Part shown: positions 25,561 through 33,956 of the stretch, piece by piece | How positions within the stretch are numbered: position 1 is the stretch's first letter | Layout of the letters: each line of letters begins with the position of its first letter | Assembly (NCBI GenBank): GCA_035635855.1 | Contig: DASQAF010000034.1 | Coordinates: 1 to 64,000 of the forward strand | Direction: 5' to 3' | Source: UBA11740 sp035635855 | Lineage (GTDB): Bacteria; Acidobacteriota; Blastocatellia; Pyrinomonadales; Pyrinomonadaceae | Length of the DNA stretch: 64,000 nt | The notes under the pieces: model-generated | Database searches by the model: none | Told to the model about the DNA's origin: nothing | The model's input: only the letters and a program-made list of their open reading frames with translations | Translations under genes and position numbers: made by a program

Positions 25561-26433
25561 TTACGTGAGCTTCAACGAGCGCAGGTAACTGCGAAAATCC
25601 GGTGCCAACTCGGAATGCTTCAAAGCATACTCTACCGTCGCGATCAGAAACCCGAGCTTGTCGCCCGCATCGTAACGCGTGCCTTCGAAGCGCACGGCGT
25701 AGAAGTCGCGCTTCTTCGAAAGCGCGCGCATCGCGTCGGTAATCTGAATCTCGCCAATCGCACCCGGCGTCGTTGCCTCAATCTCGGCAAAAATATCCGG
25801 CGTCAAAACATAGCGGCCAATGATTGCCAGATCCGACGGTGCAGCTGATAGGGGCGGCTTCTCAATCATGTCCTTGATGCGATAGACGCCGTCGGTGACT
25901 TCGTCAACGTCGAGCACTCCAAAGCGCGAGATCGCTTCGCCCTCGACCTGCATCGTCGACACCACCGGCGCGTCATACTTCTCGTAAACATCAATCAGTT
26001 GCCGGAGCGCCGGAGTCCTGGAGTCAATGATGTCGTCACTCAACATCACGGCGAACGGCTCTTCGCCAACCAAATCGCGCGCTTGCAGAACCGCATGTCC
26101 CAAACCGAGGGCTTCGCGTTGCCGCACGTAACTGACGCGCGCCATCTCTGAAATTTCGCGCACCAGACGCAGGTCGTCTTCCTTGCCGCGTTCGCGCAGC
26201 AGGGCTTCCAATTCGAACGACACGTCGAAGTGATCCTCGATGGCCGATTTGCCGCGGCCGGTGACGATGATTACCGATTCGATGCCCGAGGCTACAGCTT
26301 CTTCGACGACGTATTGAATCAAAGGTTTGTCGACCAGCGGCAGCATTTCTTTCGGCGACGCCTTGGTCGCCGGCAGAAACCTCGTGCCTAAACCGGCGGC
26401 GGGAAAAACTGCTTTACGAACTGCTTGTGGCAT
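25561..26433 (-). CDS. galU: UTP-glucose-1-phosphate uridylyltransferase
   Basis: A 290-residue nucleotidyltransferase making UDP-glucose for envelope polysaccharides. The nucleotide-binding motif AVFPAAGLGTRFLPATK is at residues 6-22, with EMLPLVDKPLIQYVVEE directly after. VMLSDDIID provides the metal aspartate (about residue 130), and the C-terminal region carries GTRYDAGDKLGF. The start MPQAVRK at 26433 is chosen over two upstream ATGs because those would extend into the divergent serS promoter. The gene is divergent from serS with a 43-base gap. Confidence 0.95.
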   Translation of the reverse strand: MPQAVRKAVFPAAGLGTRFLPATKASPKEMLPLVDKPLIQYVVEEAVASGIESVIIVTGRGKSAIEDHFDVSFELEALLRERGKEDDLRLVREISEMARVSYVRQREALGLGHAVLQARDLVGEEPFAVMLSDDIIDSRTPALRQLIDVYEKYDAPVVSTMQVEGEAISRFGVLDVDEVTDGVYRIKDMIEKPPLSAAPSDLAIIGRYVLTPDIFAEIEATTPGAIGEIQITDAMRALSKKRDFYAVRFEGTRYDAGDKLGFLIATVEYALKHSELAPDFRSYLRSLKLT

Positions 26434-26476
26434 AATCGAAGTGTTTCTCATACCATAACCGCGAAGGAACCGGCAA

Positions 26477-27763
26477 ATGCTCGATCTCAACTATGTTCGG
26501 GAAAATCAGGAAGACGTGCGCGCAGCGCTCGCAAAGCGCAGCATGTCCACTGCCGTGCTGGACGATTTCGCCCGGGCCGATGCGGAACGCCGGCGGGTGA
26601 TCGCCGAATCGGATCAACTCAATGCTGAGCGGAATACCGCCAGTCGCGAAATCGGGGCCCTCATGAAGGAAGGCAAGCGCGATGAGGCCGACGCCCGCCG
26701 GAAAGCAGTAAATGAATTGAAACAGCGGATCGCCGAACTCGATCAGAAACGCGAGTCGGCGGAAGCACGCATGCGTGAACTCCTTTCAACCCTGCCGAAC
26801 ATTCCCCACCCAAGTGTCCCGGTCGGCAAAGACGAATCGGCAAACGTCGAAGTCCGTCGCTGGGGCGCGCCACCTGAATTTGATTTCGAGCCGAAGGACC
26901 ATGTCGATCTGGGGACGGCACTGGGCATTCTCGATTTGGAGCGGGCGACAAAAATAACCGGGGCTCGCTTTGCCATCCTCAACGGCGCGGGCGCGCGCCT
27001 GGAACGCGCGCTGATCGATTTCATGCTCGATCTGCATACGCGCGAACATGGTTACCAGGAGACTTTGCCGCCCTTCATCGTCAATCGCGACTCGCTTTTC
27101 GGTACCGGGCAGCTGCCAAAGTTCGAGGAGGACCTCTTCAAACTTGAGGACGAGCGTGGCTTTTATCTCGTGCCTACGGCTGAAGTCCCGGTGACGAACT
27201 ATTACCGTGAAGAGATTCTCGACGCGTCGCAGTTGCCGATGAAGTGGGCGGCATACACGCCCTGCTTTCGCTCGGAGGCCGGCAGCTATGGCAAAGACAC
27301 TCGCGGTGTGATCCGCCAGCACCAGTTCGAAAAGGTCGAGTTGGTAAAATACGCGCTGCCGGAAAACTCTTACGACGAGCTGGAATCATTGACCCGGAAT
27401 GCTGAGACAGTTTTGCAACGATTCGGGATCCACTATCGCGTCGTCACGCTTTCAACCGGCGATCTCGGTTTTGGTAATGCCAAAACTTATGACATCGAGG
27501 TGTGGCTGCCTTCACAGAATACCTTTCGCGAGATCTCTTCGTGCTCAAACTACGAAGCGTTTCAGGCGCGCCGCGCCAATATTCGCTTTCGGCGCGCGGG
27601 TGGATCAAAGCCGGAGTTCGTGCACACCCTAAACGGCTCTGGCCTGGCCGTCGGCCGCACCTGGATCGCGATTTTGGAAAACTATCAGCAAGCTGACGGC
27701 TCGGTCATCATTCCCGAAACGCTGCGACCTTACATGGGCGGGCTGGAAAAGATCTCAAAATAG
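26477..27763 (+). CDS. serS: Seryl-tRNA synthetase
   Basis: A 428-residue class II synthetase charging tRNA-Ser. It has the N-terminal long coiled-coil arm (about residues 30-105, EIGALMKEGKRDEADARRKA) that contacts the variable arm of the tRNA. The class II core shows motif 2 FRSEAGSYGKDTRGVIRQHQF (about 263-283) and motif 3 GSGLAVGRTWIAILENYQ (about 386-403). An AAGGA lies ten bases before the ATG. Length and domain order are normal. Confidence 0.97.
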   Translation: MLDLNYVRENQEDVRAALAKRSMSTAVLDDFARADAERRRVIAESDQLNAERNTASREIGALMKEGKRDEADARRKAVNELKQRIAELDQKRESAEARMRELLSTLPNIPHPSVPVGKDESANVEVRRWGAPPEFDFEPKDHVDLGTALGILDLERATKITGARFAILNGAGARLERALIDFMLDLHTREHGYQETLPPFIVNRDSLFGTGQLPKFEEDLFKLEDERGFYLVPTAEVPVTNYYREEILDASQLPMKWAAYTPCFRSEAGSYGKDTRGVIRQHQFEKVELVKYALPENSYDELESLTRNAETVLQRFGIHYRVVTLSTGDLGFGNAKTYDIEVWLPSQNTFREISSCSNYEAFQARRANIRFRRAGGSKPEFVHTLNGSGLAVGRTWIAILENYQQADGSVIIPETLRPYMGGLEKISK

Positions 27764-27788
27764 GACCGATAGATCGGATAGGTCCTAT
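27760..27788. terminator. Palindrome between convergent genes (probable bidirectional terminator)
   Basis: ATAGGACC (27760-27767) and GGTCCTAT (27781-27788) pair around a 13-base loop, overlapping the serS stop. It lies exactly between serS and the convergent methyltransferase gene, although a T-tract is weak on both sides. Confidence 0.55.
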
Positions 27789-27793
27789 AATCT

Positions 27794-28411
27794 CTATTGC
27801 TTTCTCAAACACCAGGTAGTCATGGCGCGCAGGTTCTGGACTATGGTGGTTTTTATGGGCTCCAGAAATTCTCCGCCCAGCTCCCCGGTTACTCTGAGTA
27901 ACATCGGCTCATCAACCAGGAATCGTTCACTGCCGTCCGGCAGCTGATAACGCCGGCCGTCGATCAATCCAACCTTGTCTTCAATTCCGATGCTTGAGGC
28001 CAAACGGGCAAAGAAGATCCCGCCCGGCTTCAGCACGCGCCACATTTCTTTCACCATGGACTCCCACTGTTGTTCATCGCTGGCAAAGTGGAGCACGGCG
28101 CTACTTAGCACGACATCAAAGTGCCCATCCGAAAATGACATGCGCTCAACCGGCTCTTCGCGAAAGTTGTTCCCAGGCAGATGCGGTGCGAGCTTCGCAG
28201 CCAGGCCGCGAGTCTGCGTGATCGCCGCGCTCGATCCATCGACGGCAAAGACCTCATAACCGCTGCGGAGAAAGTAGACGAGATTCCTTCCGCTGCCGCA
28301 TCCAGCATCGAGGATTCGCGAACCGGGAACGATTCGCTCTTTCAATAATTGGTCGAACAGGTAAATGTCGATGCCGCCAAACCATTCCGGCAGATTTAGG
28401 GAATGTTGCAT
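27794..28411 (-). CDS. Class I SAM-dependent methyltransferase
   Basis: A 205-residue Rossmann methyltransferase. Motif I is ILDAGCGSGRNL (about residues 32-43), the acidic end of strand 2 is VFAVDGSS (about 53-60), and motif IV-like DVVLSSAVLHF lies near 102. VLKPGGIFF follows at about 131. It belongs to the Methyltransf_11/25 group acting on small molecules or proteins; no substrate can be inferred. I chose the start MQHSLNLPEW because the upstream extension of the open frame to 28621 is low-complexity and runs through the divergent promoter. Confidence 0.85.
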   Translation of the reverse strand: MQHSLNLPEWFGGIDIYLFDQLLKERIVPGSRILDAGCGSGRNLVYFLRSGYEVFAVDGSSAAITQTRGLAAKLAPHLPGNNFREEPVERMSFSDGHFDVVLSSAVLHFASDEQQWESMVKEMWRVLKPGGIFFARLASSIGIEDKVGLIDGRRYQLPDGSERFLVDEPMLLRVTGELGGEFLEPIKTTIVQNLRAMTTWCLRKQ

Positions 28412-28565
28412 AGACGATGAGACGCCGAAAGAACCAATCGGTTTTTTATCGTGAAGATTATAGACGAATCCGCGGATTGCGCCGATTGGAGATGAACATT
28501 GCGACCTCCAGTCTATGGCTTGGTCGCCGCAAGGTTTGCTAATATCGCGCCGCGAGGAGCTACGG

Positions 28566-28961
28566 ATGCCAGACAATACTAATTTCGAGGAAATTTTTCG
28601 CAAGCTGAAAGCGATCTTCAAGCCTCACGAGAAGAAGATGGTTATCGCCCACGACAGTCAGGCTTATTATCTGCTGAACACACGGTACATCATGAAGAAC
28701 AAGCGTCCTCTCTGTTTTGGTGGTGTGCGGTTAGGCAAGGCGTATGTCAGCTTCTACCTGATGTCGGTTTACGCCCGTCCCGATCTGTTGAAGGGCATAT
28801 CGCCCGAATTAAAGCGGCGCATGCAGGGCAAGTCGTGCTTCAACTTCAAAGAGGTAGACGAGAAGCTGTTTAAGGAACTCGCCCAGCTTACCAAAGCCGG
28901 CGCGGCGAAATTTAGTGACGAGAGGTTTATTGAACAGCTTCGAGTGGCGCAGGGACACTGA
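28566..28961 (+). CDS. DUF1801-like (YdhG-type) small protein
   Basis: A 131-residue soluble protein starting MPDNTNFEEIF, with GAGGAG six bases upstream; an upstream in-frame ATG adds 17 codons with no support. The strand pattern RPLCFGGVRLGKAYVSFYLM and the closing CFNFKEVDEKLFKELAQLT are typical of DUF1801-like proteins, which are of unknown, possibly metal- or stress-related, function. It is divergent from the methyltransferase gene and convergent with the large outer-membrane gene. Confidence 0.75.
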   Translation: MPDNTNFEEIFRKLKAIFKPHEKKMVIAHDSQAYYLLNTRYIMKNKRPLCFGGVRLGKAYVSFYLMSVYARPDLLKGISPELKRRMQGKSCFNFKEVDEKLFKELAQLTKAGAAKFSDERFIEQLRVAQGH

Positions 28962-28973
28962 GCATTCGAGTCA

Positions 28974-31538
28974 CTAGAATTTCAATCGAAATGAGAGTTG
29001 TAGCCTTCGCGGAGGTTGCGCAGCTACTGCCCGACCGAAGAAAGGCGAGCTAAGATTTCCCACAAAGCCGGCATAGTTCACTTTGTTAAAAACATTGAAG
29101 GCATCGACAGCCAGCGTAGACTTCACGCCTCCATCTTTCTTCTTACTCTTGATCAAAGTGAAATCTCGCGACCACCGAAGGTCCAGGTCGGCATAGCTCG
29201 GACCGTTTAGGCTATTCCTCGGAACTCCTGCGGGGCGAGCATTCGCCGTCCCGGTATGAAATGCATCCAGCCCGGTCGTCAGCGTATACGGAAGCCCTGA
29301 GTAGAGTGACAGCGAGACGCCGAGGTTGAAGAGCTTGCCCGGATTTAACGTCCCGAGCAGCTCGAAGCGATGACGACGATCAAAATCAGCGCGTGCCCAC
29401 TCACCGGAAAGATCGTACGCATTTGGCGGAAAGTAGGTGATCCCGCTGGTATCGTCACGGGCTGAAGCCAAACGGTACTGGGCCATACCGTTGAAGAACC
29501 GAGTTACATTGCCGCGCAGCGTTACTTCAAGCGAGTCGCTGACCCTGCGCCCGGCTGATTCGATCTCGCGGAGAACACCGATAGCGGGATTGGGGCGCGC
29601 GGTATAACCCGGCGGCAAGGGCGCATTGATATCACGAGAGCGAAATTGGTCGAAGCCGCGAGAACCCAAATAGGTAATGGCCAAACTGGTGGATTTTTGA
29701 AGTTGTCGTTCTATGCCGAAGCTGTATTGGATCGTATACGGCAGATTGATGTTCGGTTGTAGTCGCGTGATGCCGGCAGGTTGAGCGGTTAATAATGCAC
29801 CCGAGTTGAGGGGATCAGGGTATCCAGGATTGAGCAGCACGTATGACCGCAGCCTCAGTCCATCGAAGAGCAGGATATCCTGAATTGGCCGGGCACCGGA
29901 TCGATCATAGAAGAGACCGGCGCCAGCACGGAATACAGTCTTCTGCTTTTTTCCTGGCGCATAGGCAAACGAAAAACGGGGCGCAAAATTATTCTTGTCA
30001 TGAAAGTAATTCTGCCAGTCATAGCGCACACCGATCGAGAACATCAGGTTCTTGCGCGCGTGGTATTCGTCCTGAACAAATAGCCCGAGCAGTTTTTCCA
30101 GGAACACAACATGACCGTTTCCCTGTTGCTGAGTGAAGGAGTAGGGCCGGCGCAGTAGATAATCACCGATACTTGAAAAGTAGAACGTGCCGAGCGAATT
30201 GAGATTGTTATTAAATCCCCGGCGGCTCAAATCCGGAATGTTGATGCCTCCCTTAATAAAGTGTTTGCCGGTCGAATAGGAGAGCATCTCCGTCATCTGA
30301 GCATGATATTCAGTTCGCAAATAGTCGGCCTGAGCGCCGCCGCCAGTGAAAGAGTCCAACACGACAATCCTTGGCGCGCGCGTCCGGCTGATGTTGGTTT
30401 GTCTTTCGTAGCCCAGCAGGAGCCGAAAGTTACTAACCAGTTTTGGTGAGAACACGATCTGCTGGCTGTAGTTTATTTCCTGTTCCATGTTGTGAGAGTT
30501 GATCCCGGCCTCAGGCAAAGTAGTGCCACCCACGCTTTGGTTATTTACACCCTCACCGAGATATGAATAGCGCACCGAAAAGGTGTTGGTAGCGCTGAGT
30601 GAGTGACTGATCTGGGCGGCAACCTGCAAAGTACGTGAGGGAGCCGGCACATTCTGCCTGATATTTCCGCTCGGCCCCTGGGCAAAAACGATCGATTGCA
30701 GGTCTTCCTCTTTCCTGCTCACCGAAATCAGAAAAGAAGTTTTCTTACTGTGCCCGACGGGCCCGGTGAAGATGCCTTCATAGATGCGACGTTGCTCGGG
30801 CGGTCGTGAGAGAGCAAACGGATCACGGGCGTTTAGATGAGCGTCGCGAAAAATGAAATTAAAAGTTCCGTGATACTCGGGCGAACCAGGCTTGGTGGTC
30901 ACCTCGATCCGGCCGCGTCCGGGCCGCGCATATTCCGCCGAGTAAGGATCCTGATTGATCTTTATTTCCTTGATCGCGGTCGGTGAGACGCCCAGGTTAT
31001 TGACTTCCATGCCGTTCACGATCAGAGTGACTCCACTGGTCCCCACGCTTACGGGATCGAGGAAACGCGACATGGCGCCAATGTAGTCCTGATCGAACAC
31101 GGGGAGATTGCTCAGCGACTGCTCAGTCAACGCCACCGTGTCCTTATTTTCGCTGGCCTCGGTGCTTATCTGGGTGGGTGTACTAGTCACAGTGGTTTCC
31201 TGGCGCAGACTGGCAATTGCCATTACGACCTGCAGCGGGAGGCGCGGCTGCGAACCGACGACCACATCGACGGTTGCGGACTCGAATCCCTCGGAGGTGA
31301 TTTGAACTTGATACTCGCCGAACGGGATTCGCTTGAATTCAAAACTGCCGGATTGATCGGTCGTAGACGATTGCTGAGTGTTACCCGCACCACTTAGTTG
31401 AACTCGCGCACCTACAATGGCGGCGCCGGCCTGGTCATGGACCACTCCAGTGATCGAAGCACGCCCGGATGCGGGCTGAGAGAAAGCAGTCGCACAAACC
31501 GCCAGTATTAATGCCAACAAAAAACCAAAACGGCCCAT
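28974..31538 (-). CDS. Carboxypeptidase-regulatory/TonB-receptor-like outer-membrane protein
   Basis: An 854-residue protein with signal peptide (residues 1-20, FGFLLALILAVCATAFSQ), a CarboxypepD_reg beta-sandwich (about 26-110; GVVHDQAGAAIVGARVQL), a plug-like domain (about 120-215; NLPVFDQDY, VNGMEV, GRGRIEVTTK) and a long beta-barrel finishing with LSFRLKF. The final aromatic residue is a BAM-assembly signal. This architecture is abundant in Acidobacteriota (Oar-like) and is thought to take up or bind large substrates. No classical TonB box was identified. It lies 40 bases downstream of the sensor kinase gene, so it may be the last member of the efflux operon or a separate unit. Confidence 0.9.
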   Translation of the reverse strand: MGRFGFLLALILAVCATAFSQPASGRASITGVVHDQAGAAIVGARVQLSGAGNTQQSSTTDQSGSFEFKRIPFGEYQVQITSEGFESATVDVVVGSQPRLPLQVVMAIASLRQETTVTSTPTQISTEASENKDTVALTEQSLSNLPVFDQDYIGAMSRFLDPVSVGTSGVTLIVNGMEVNNLGVSPTAIKEIKINQDPYSAEYARPGRGRIEVTTKPGSPEYHGTFNFIFRDAHLNARDPFALSRPPEQRRIYEGIFTGPVGHSKKTSFLISVSRKEEDLQSIVFAQGPSGNIRQNVPAPSRTLQVAAQISHSLSATNTFSVRYSYLGEGVNNQSVGGTTLPEAGINSHNMEQEINYSQQIVFSPKLVSNFRLLLGYERQTNISRTRAPRIVVLDSFTGGGAQADYLRTEYHAQMTEMLSYSTGKHFIKGGINIPDLSRRGFNNNLNSLGTFYFSSIGDYLLRRPYSFTQQQGNGHVVFLEKLLGLFVQDEYHARKNLMFSIGVRYDWQNYFHDKNNFAPRFSFAYAPGKKQKTVFRAGAGLFYDRSGARPIQDILLFDGLRLRSYVLLNPGYPDPLNSGALLTAQPAGITRLQPNINLPYTIQYSFGIERQLQKSTSLAITYLGSRGFDQFRSRDINAPLPPGYTARPNPAIGVLREIESAGRRVSDSLEVTLRGNVTRFFNGMAQYRLASARDDTSGITYFPPNAYDLSGEWARADFDRRHRFELLGTLNPGKLFNLGVSLSLYSGLPYTLTTGLDAFHTGTANARPAGVPRNSLNGPSYADLDLRWSRDFTLIKSKKKDGGVKSTLAVDAFNVFNKVNYAGFVGNLSSPFFGRAVAAQPPRRLQLSFRLKF

Positions 31539-31578
31539 TGATCAGGGTCCTCCACTAATAATCCTTCAAGAATGAAAC

Positions 31579-32973
31579 TCAGGAATCTTGCAAAGGCAAC
31601 TCCACAGTAAATGCACTGCCGCGACCCAGGGCACTCTCAACTGACAACGATCCGCCGTGGCCCTCGACGATCCAGCGCGCGATCGAGAGACCCAGACCGG
31701 CGCCCCCCAGCGCCCGTGACCGCGCCTTGTCTACGCGGTAAAAACGATCGAAGATGCGCGACTGGTCCTCGACCGAAATACCGATTCCGGTATCGCTAAC
31801 AACGATTAGCGCATCGCCGTTTTTCGATCCCAGCGCGATCATGATCTCGCCGCCTGCAGGCGTGTACTTTACCGCGTTGTCGAGGAGGTTAAGGAGCGTT
31901 CGCTTCAACATCTCGTCATCGCCGTTCACGGTTATCGCCGGAAGAGTTCCGTCGAAATTCAGCCGCAACCCTTTCTTTGAAGCCAGGACCTGTGCCGCTC
32001 GGAAGCAGTCAGCGACGAGTTCATCCAGCCGCACCCGCTCTCTGATCAACGACGGCGCATCGACGGGTTGGCGGGCGAGTATGAAAAGATCTTCAACTAT
32101 CCGCGAAAGGCGTTCGGCTTCCTCCTTAATCAGCCCCAGGGATTCCTGGTATTCGGTGGTTGCCCGATCTTGTTGTAAGGCAACTTCAGTCTCGCCGCGC
32201 AGTACGGCAAGCGGCGTCCGCAGTTCATGGGAAGCATCGGCGATGAAACGCTTCTGCTCCTGGAAGGCCGCATCAAGTCGCGCCAGTAAGGCGTTGATGG
32301 TCGTGGCCAGTTGGCCAACTTCATCGCGCGGATTCGACACATCTAACCGCAGCGAAAGCTTTTCGGCAGTGATGCGTCGGGTCTGTTCGCTCATCAAAGC
32401 GATCGGCGAAAGGCTTTTGCGCGCGAGAAAGTACCCGCCCAGGGAAGCTAACAGCAAAATCACAGGCACGCCCGCAAAAAAGTCGCGACGCAAGCGTCGC
32501 AGCCCCTCCGCGATGACGTTGAGCGGTTCGGCGACCAGGGCAAAGCCAAGCTGTCTTTTGGGATCGGGCGAAAGAGGTACGACTGCGATCCTCAAGCCAT
32601 TTTGGGCGAGGTAACCGATGCGTTGTCGGCGCGCTTCGTTGAGCGCGTCGGGTGGAACATTTACCGGACGGCCGCTTAGGTTGCTTGACCAGGCGACAGC
32701 GCGGCCTTCGGAATCGATGACCTCAACATAACGATTCGGAAAGACCATCTCTGCCAACACAACGTCGTTAGCTCTGGCGACTGATCCTTCCTCGTCCAAT
32801 TCCTGCACATATGCGCTGGCTACAGTTTCGGCGGTTGAGCGCAGCGATTCGTCCTGTCGAGCGTAGAAAATGCGAGCAGCGGCGTAGTAGACCAATACTG
32901 CAAAGACGATCAGCGACACGGCTAAAACGCCGGCATACCAAAGCGTCAAACGTGTGCGAACCGAATCGAACAT
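31579..32973 (-). CDS. Membrane sensor histidine kinase (HAMP-HisKA-HATPase)
   Basis: A 464-residue two-transmembrane kinase. TM1 is at residues 12-33 (LWYAGVLAVSLIVFAVLVYY), a periplasmic loop of about 130 residues follows, TM2 is near 168-185 and HAMP after it. The phosphoacceptor lies in ADASHELRTPL (about 246). The ATPase boxes are NLLDNAVKY, DTGIGI and GGAGLGLSI. I chose the start MFDSVRTRL because the upstream codons are not conserved and overlap the PAP2 end. It likely pairs with the OmpR-type regulator at the other end of the efflux unit, the CusS/BaeS-like arrangement. Confidence 0.93.
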   Translation of the reverse strand: MFDSVRTRLTLWYAGVLAVSLIVFAVLVYYAAARIFYARQDESLRSTAETVASAYVQELDEEGSVARANDVVLAEMVFPNRYVEVIDSEGRAVAWSSNLSGRPVNVPPDALNEARRQRIGYLAQNGLRIAVVPLSPDPKRQLGFALVAEPLNVIAEGLRRLRRDFFAGVPVILLLASLGGYFLARKSLSPIALMSEQTRRITAEKLSLRLDVSNPRDEVGQLATTINALLARLDAAFQEQKRFIADASHELRTPLAVLRGETEVALQQDRATTEYQESLGLIKEEAERLSRIVEDLFILARQPVDAPSLIRERVRLDELVADCFRAAQVLASKKGLRLNFDGTLPAITVNGDDEMLKRTLLNLLDNAVKYTPAGGEIMIALGSKNGDALIVVSDTGIGISVEDQSRIFDRFYRVDKARSRALGGAGLGLSIARWIVEGHGGSLSVESALGRGSAFTVELPLQDS

Positions 32974-33065
32974 GGTTGTAGAACGGGCTGCCAGCCGTGA
33001 TTTGATGCGCCGCTTAGGGGATAACGTCAGATCGTTTGAAGGCGCAAGGTGACAGCTCGGGCCAC

Positions 33066-33956
33066 TTAAAAGTGCCACACGAGCGCCACCCCATATTCAC
33101 GGGCGCGCCGGTCATACTCTGGCGCGATCAAAGGCAGAAGTTTCGAGCGGCTTTCGGATTCCTCTTCGTCGGTTGAGCCGGAAGTCTTTCGATGATGTGC
33201 ACGGTAGACATACCTGCCGATGCCATAACCAAGGGCGCTGCCAACCAGAACGTCAGAGAGATAGTGTTTGCGGCCAGTGAACCGCGATAGGCTGACCGCG
33301 GTGGCGATCCCGTAGGCGCCGACTTGCACCAGGCGGTGACCGTGGTACTCGTTCGCAATCACCGTAGCGAGGGCCCATGACTCGATGGCGTGTCCTGAAG
33401 GAAACGAGGATCCGCCGTCAAAAAAATCGCTGCGGCCTTTTGCCGCCAGCGGGCGCCGACGTTGAGTAATTTCCTTCAGGACGGTGACGACGATCGCACT
33501 GTCGATCAGCGCTTCGGCTCCGAGCAGCCCCGTCTCGCGGGCTCTCTCATTGTGCGTCGCTCGACCGACCAGATAGAATGTCCCCGCCACACCAAAGACA
33601 CCATATCCCGATCCGGCGTAACTGATAATGCGGCTGACATTCAACTGCCGGTGAAACTCGCCAATCTCGTCTCCGGTGCGTCGATCGGTAGCGATGAGCG
33701 CGGCCGTGCCCAAACCCAGCGGCGCCAGCCAACGCGCATCGCGCCCACGCAGATGAAATGGAGCGGTCCAGATAGCTTTTTGATCCCGCAGAATGTTTTT
33801 GAAGAATTTACTCTCGAGCGTCGGCGACGGGGATGTCGAAGGGGTGGGCGAGGGACTGGCCGGAGGTGTCTGCGCTCGTACTGAAACTGCGGCCGAGAAT
33901 ATGATGCCGGAAAGAACTATGCCGAAGAGACCTTGCGATATTTTGTTACTGCTCAT
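33066..33956 (-). CDS. PAP2-family membrane phosphatase
   Basis: A 296-residue protein with a signal or anchor segment (IVLSGIIFSAAVSVRAQ, about residues 13-28), a proline/serine linker, then several hydrophobic helices. All three PAP2 acid-phosphatase motifs are present: KEITQRRRPL (about 170-179), FPSGHA (about 190-195) and SRFTGRKHYLSDVLVG (about 235-250). Members dephosphorylate lipid phosphates such as phosphatidic acid or undecaprenyl diphosphate in the periplasm. The start MSSNKIS overlaps the RND pump stop by four bases (ATGA); the longer open frame upstream is the pump gene read in another frame. Inclusion in an efflux operon is unusual. Confidence 0.92.
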   Translation of the reverse strand: MSSNKISQGLFGIVLSGIIFSAAVSVRAQTPPASPSPTPSTSPSPTLESKFFKNILRDQKAIWTAPFHLRGRDARWLAPLGLGTAALIATDRRTGDEIGEFHRQLNVSRIISYAGSGYGVFGVAGTFYLVGRATHNERARETGLLGAEALIDSAIVVTVLKEITQRRRPLAAKGRSDFFDGGSSFPSGHAIESWALATVIANEYHGHRLVQVGAYGIATAVSLSRFTGRKHYLSDVLVGSALGYGIGRYVYRAHHRKTSGSTDEEESESRSKLLPLIAPEYDRRAREYGVALVWHF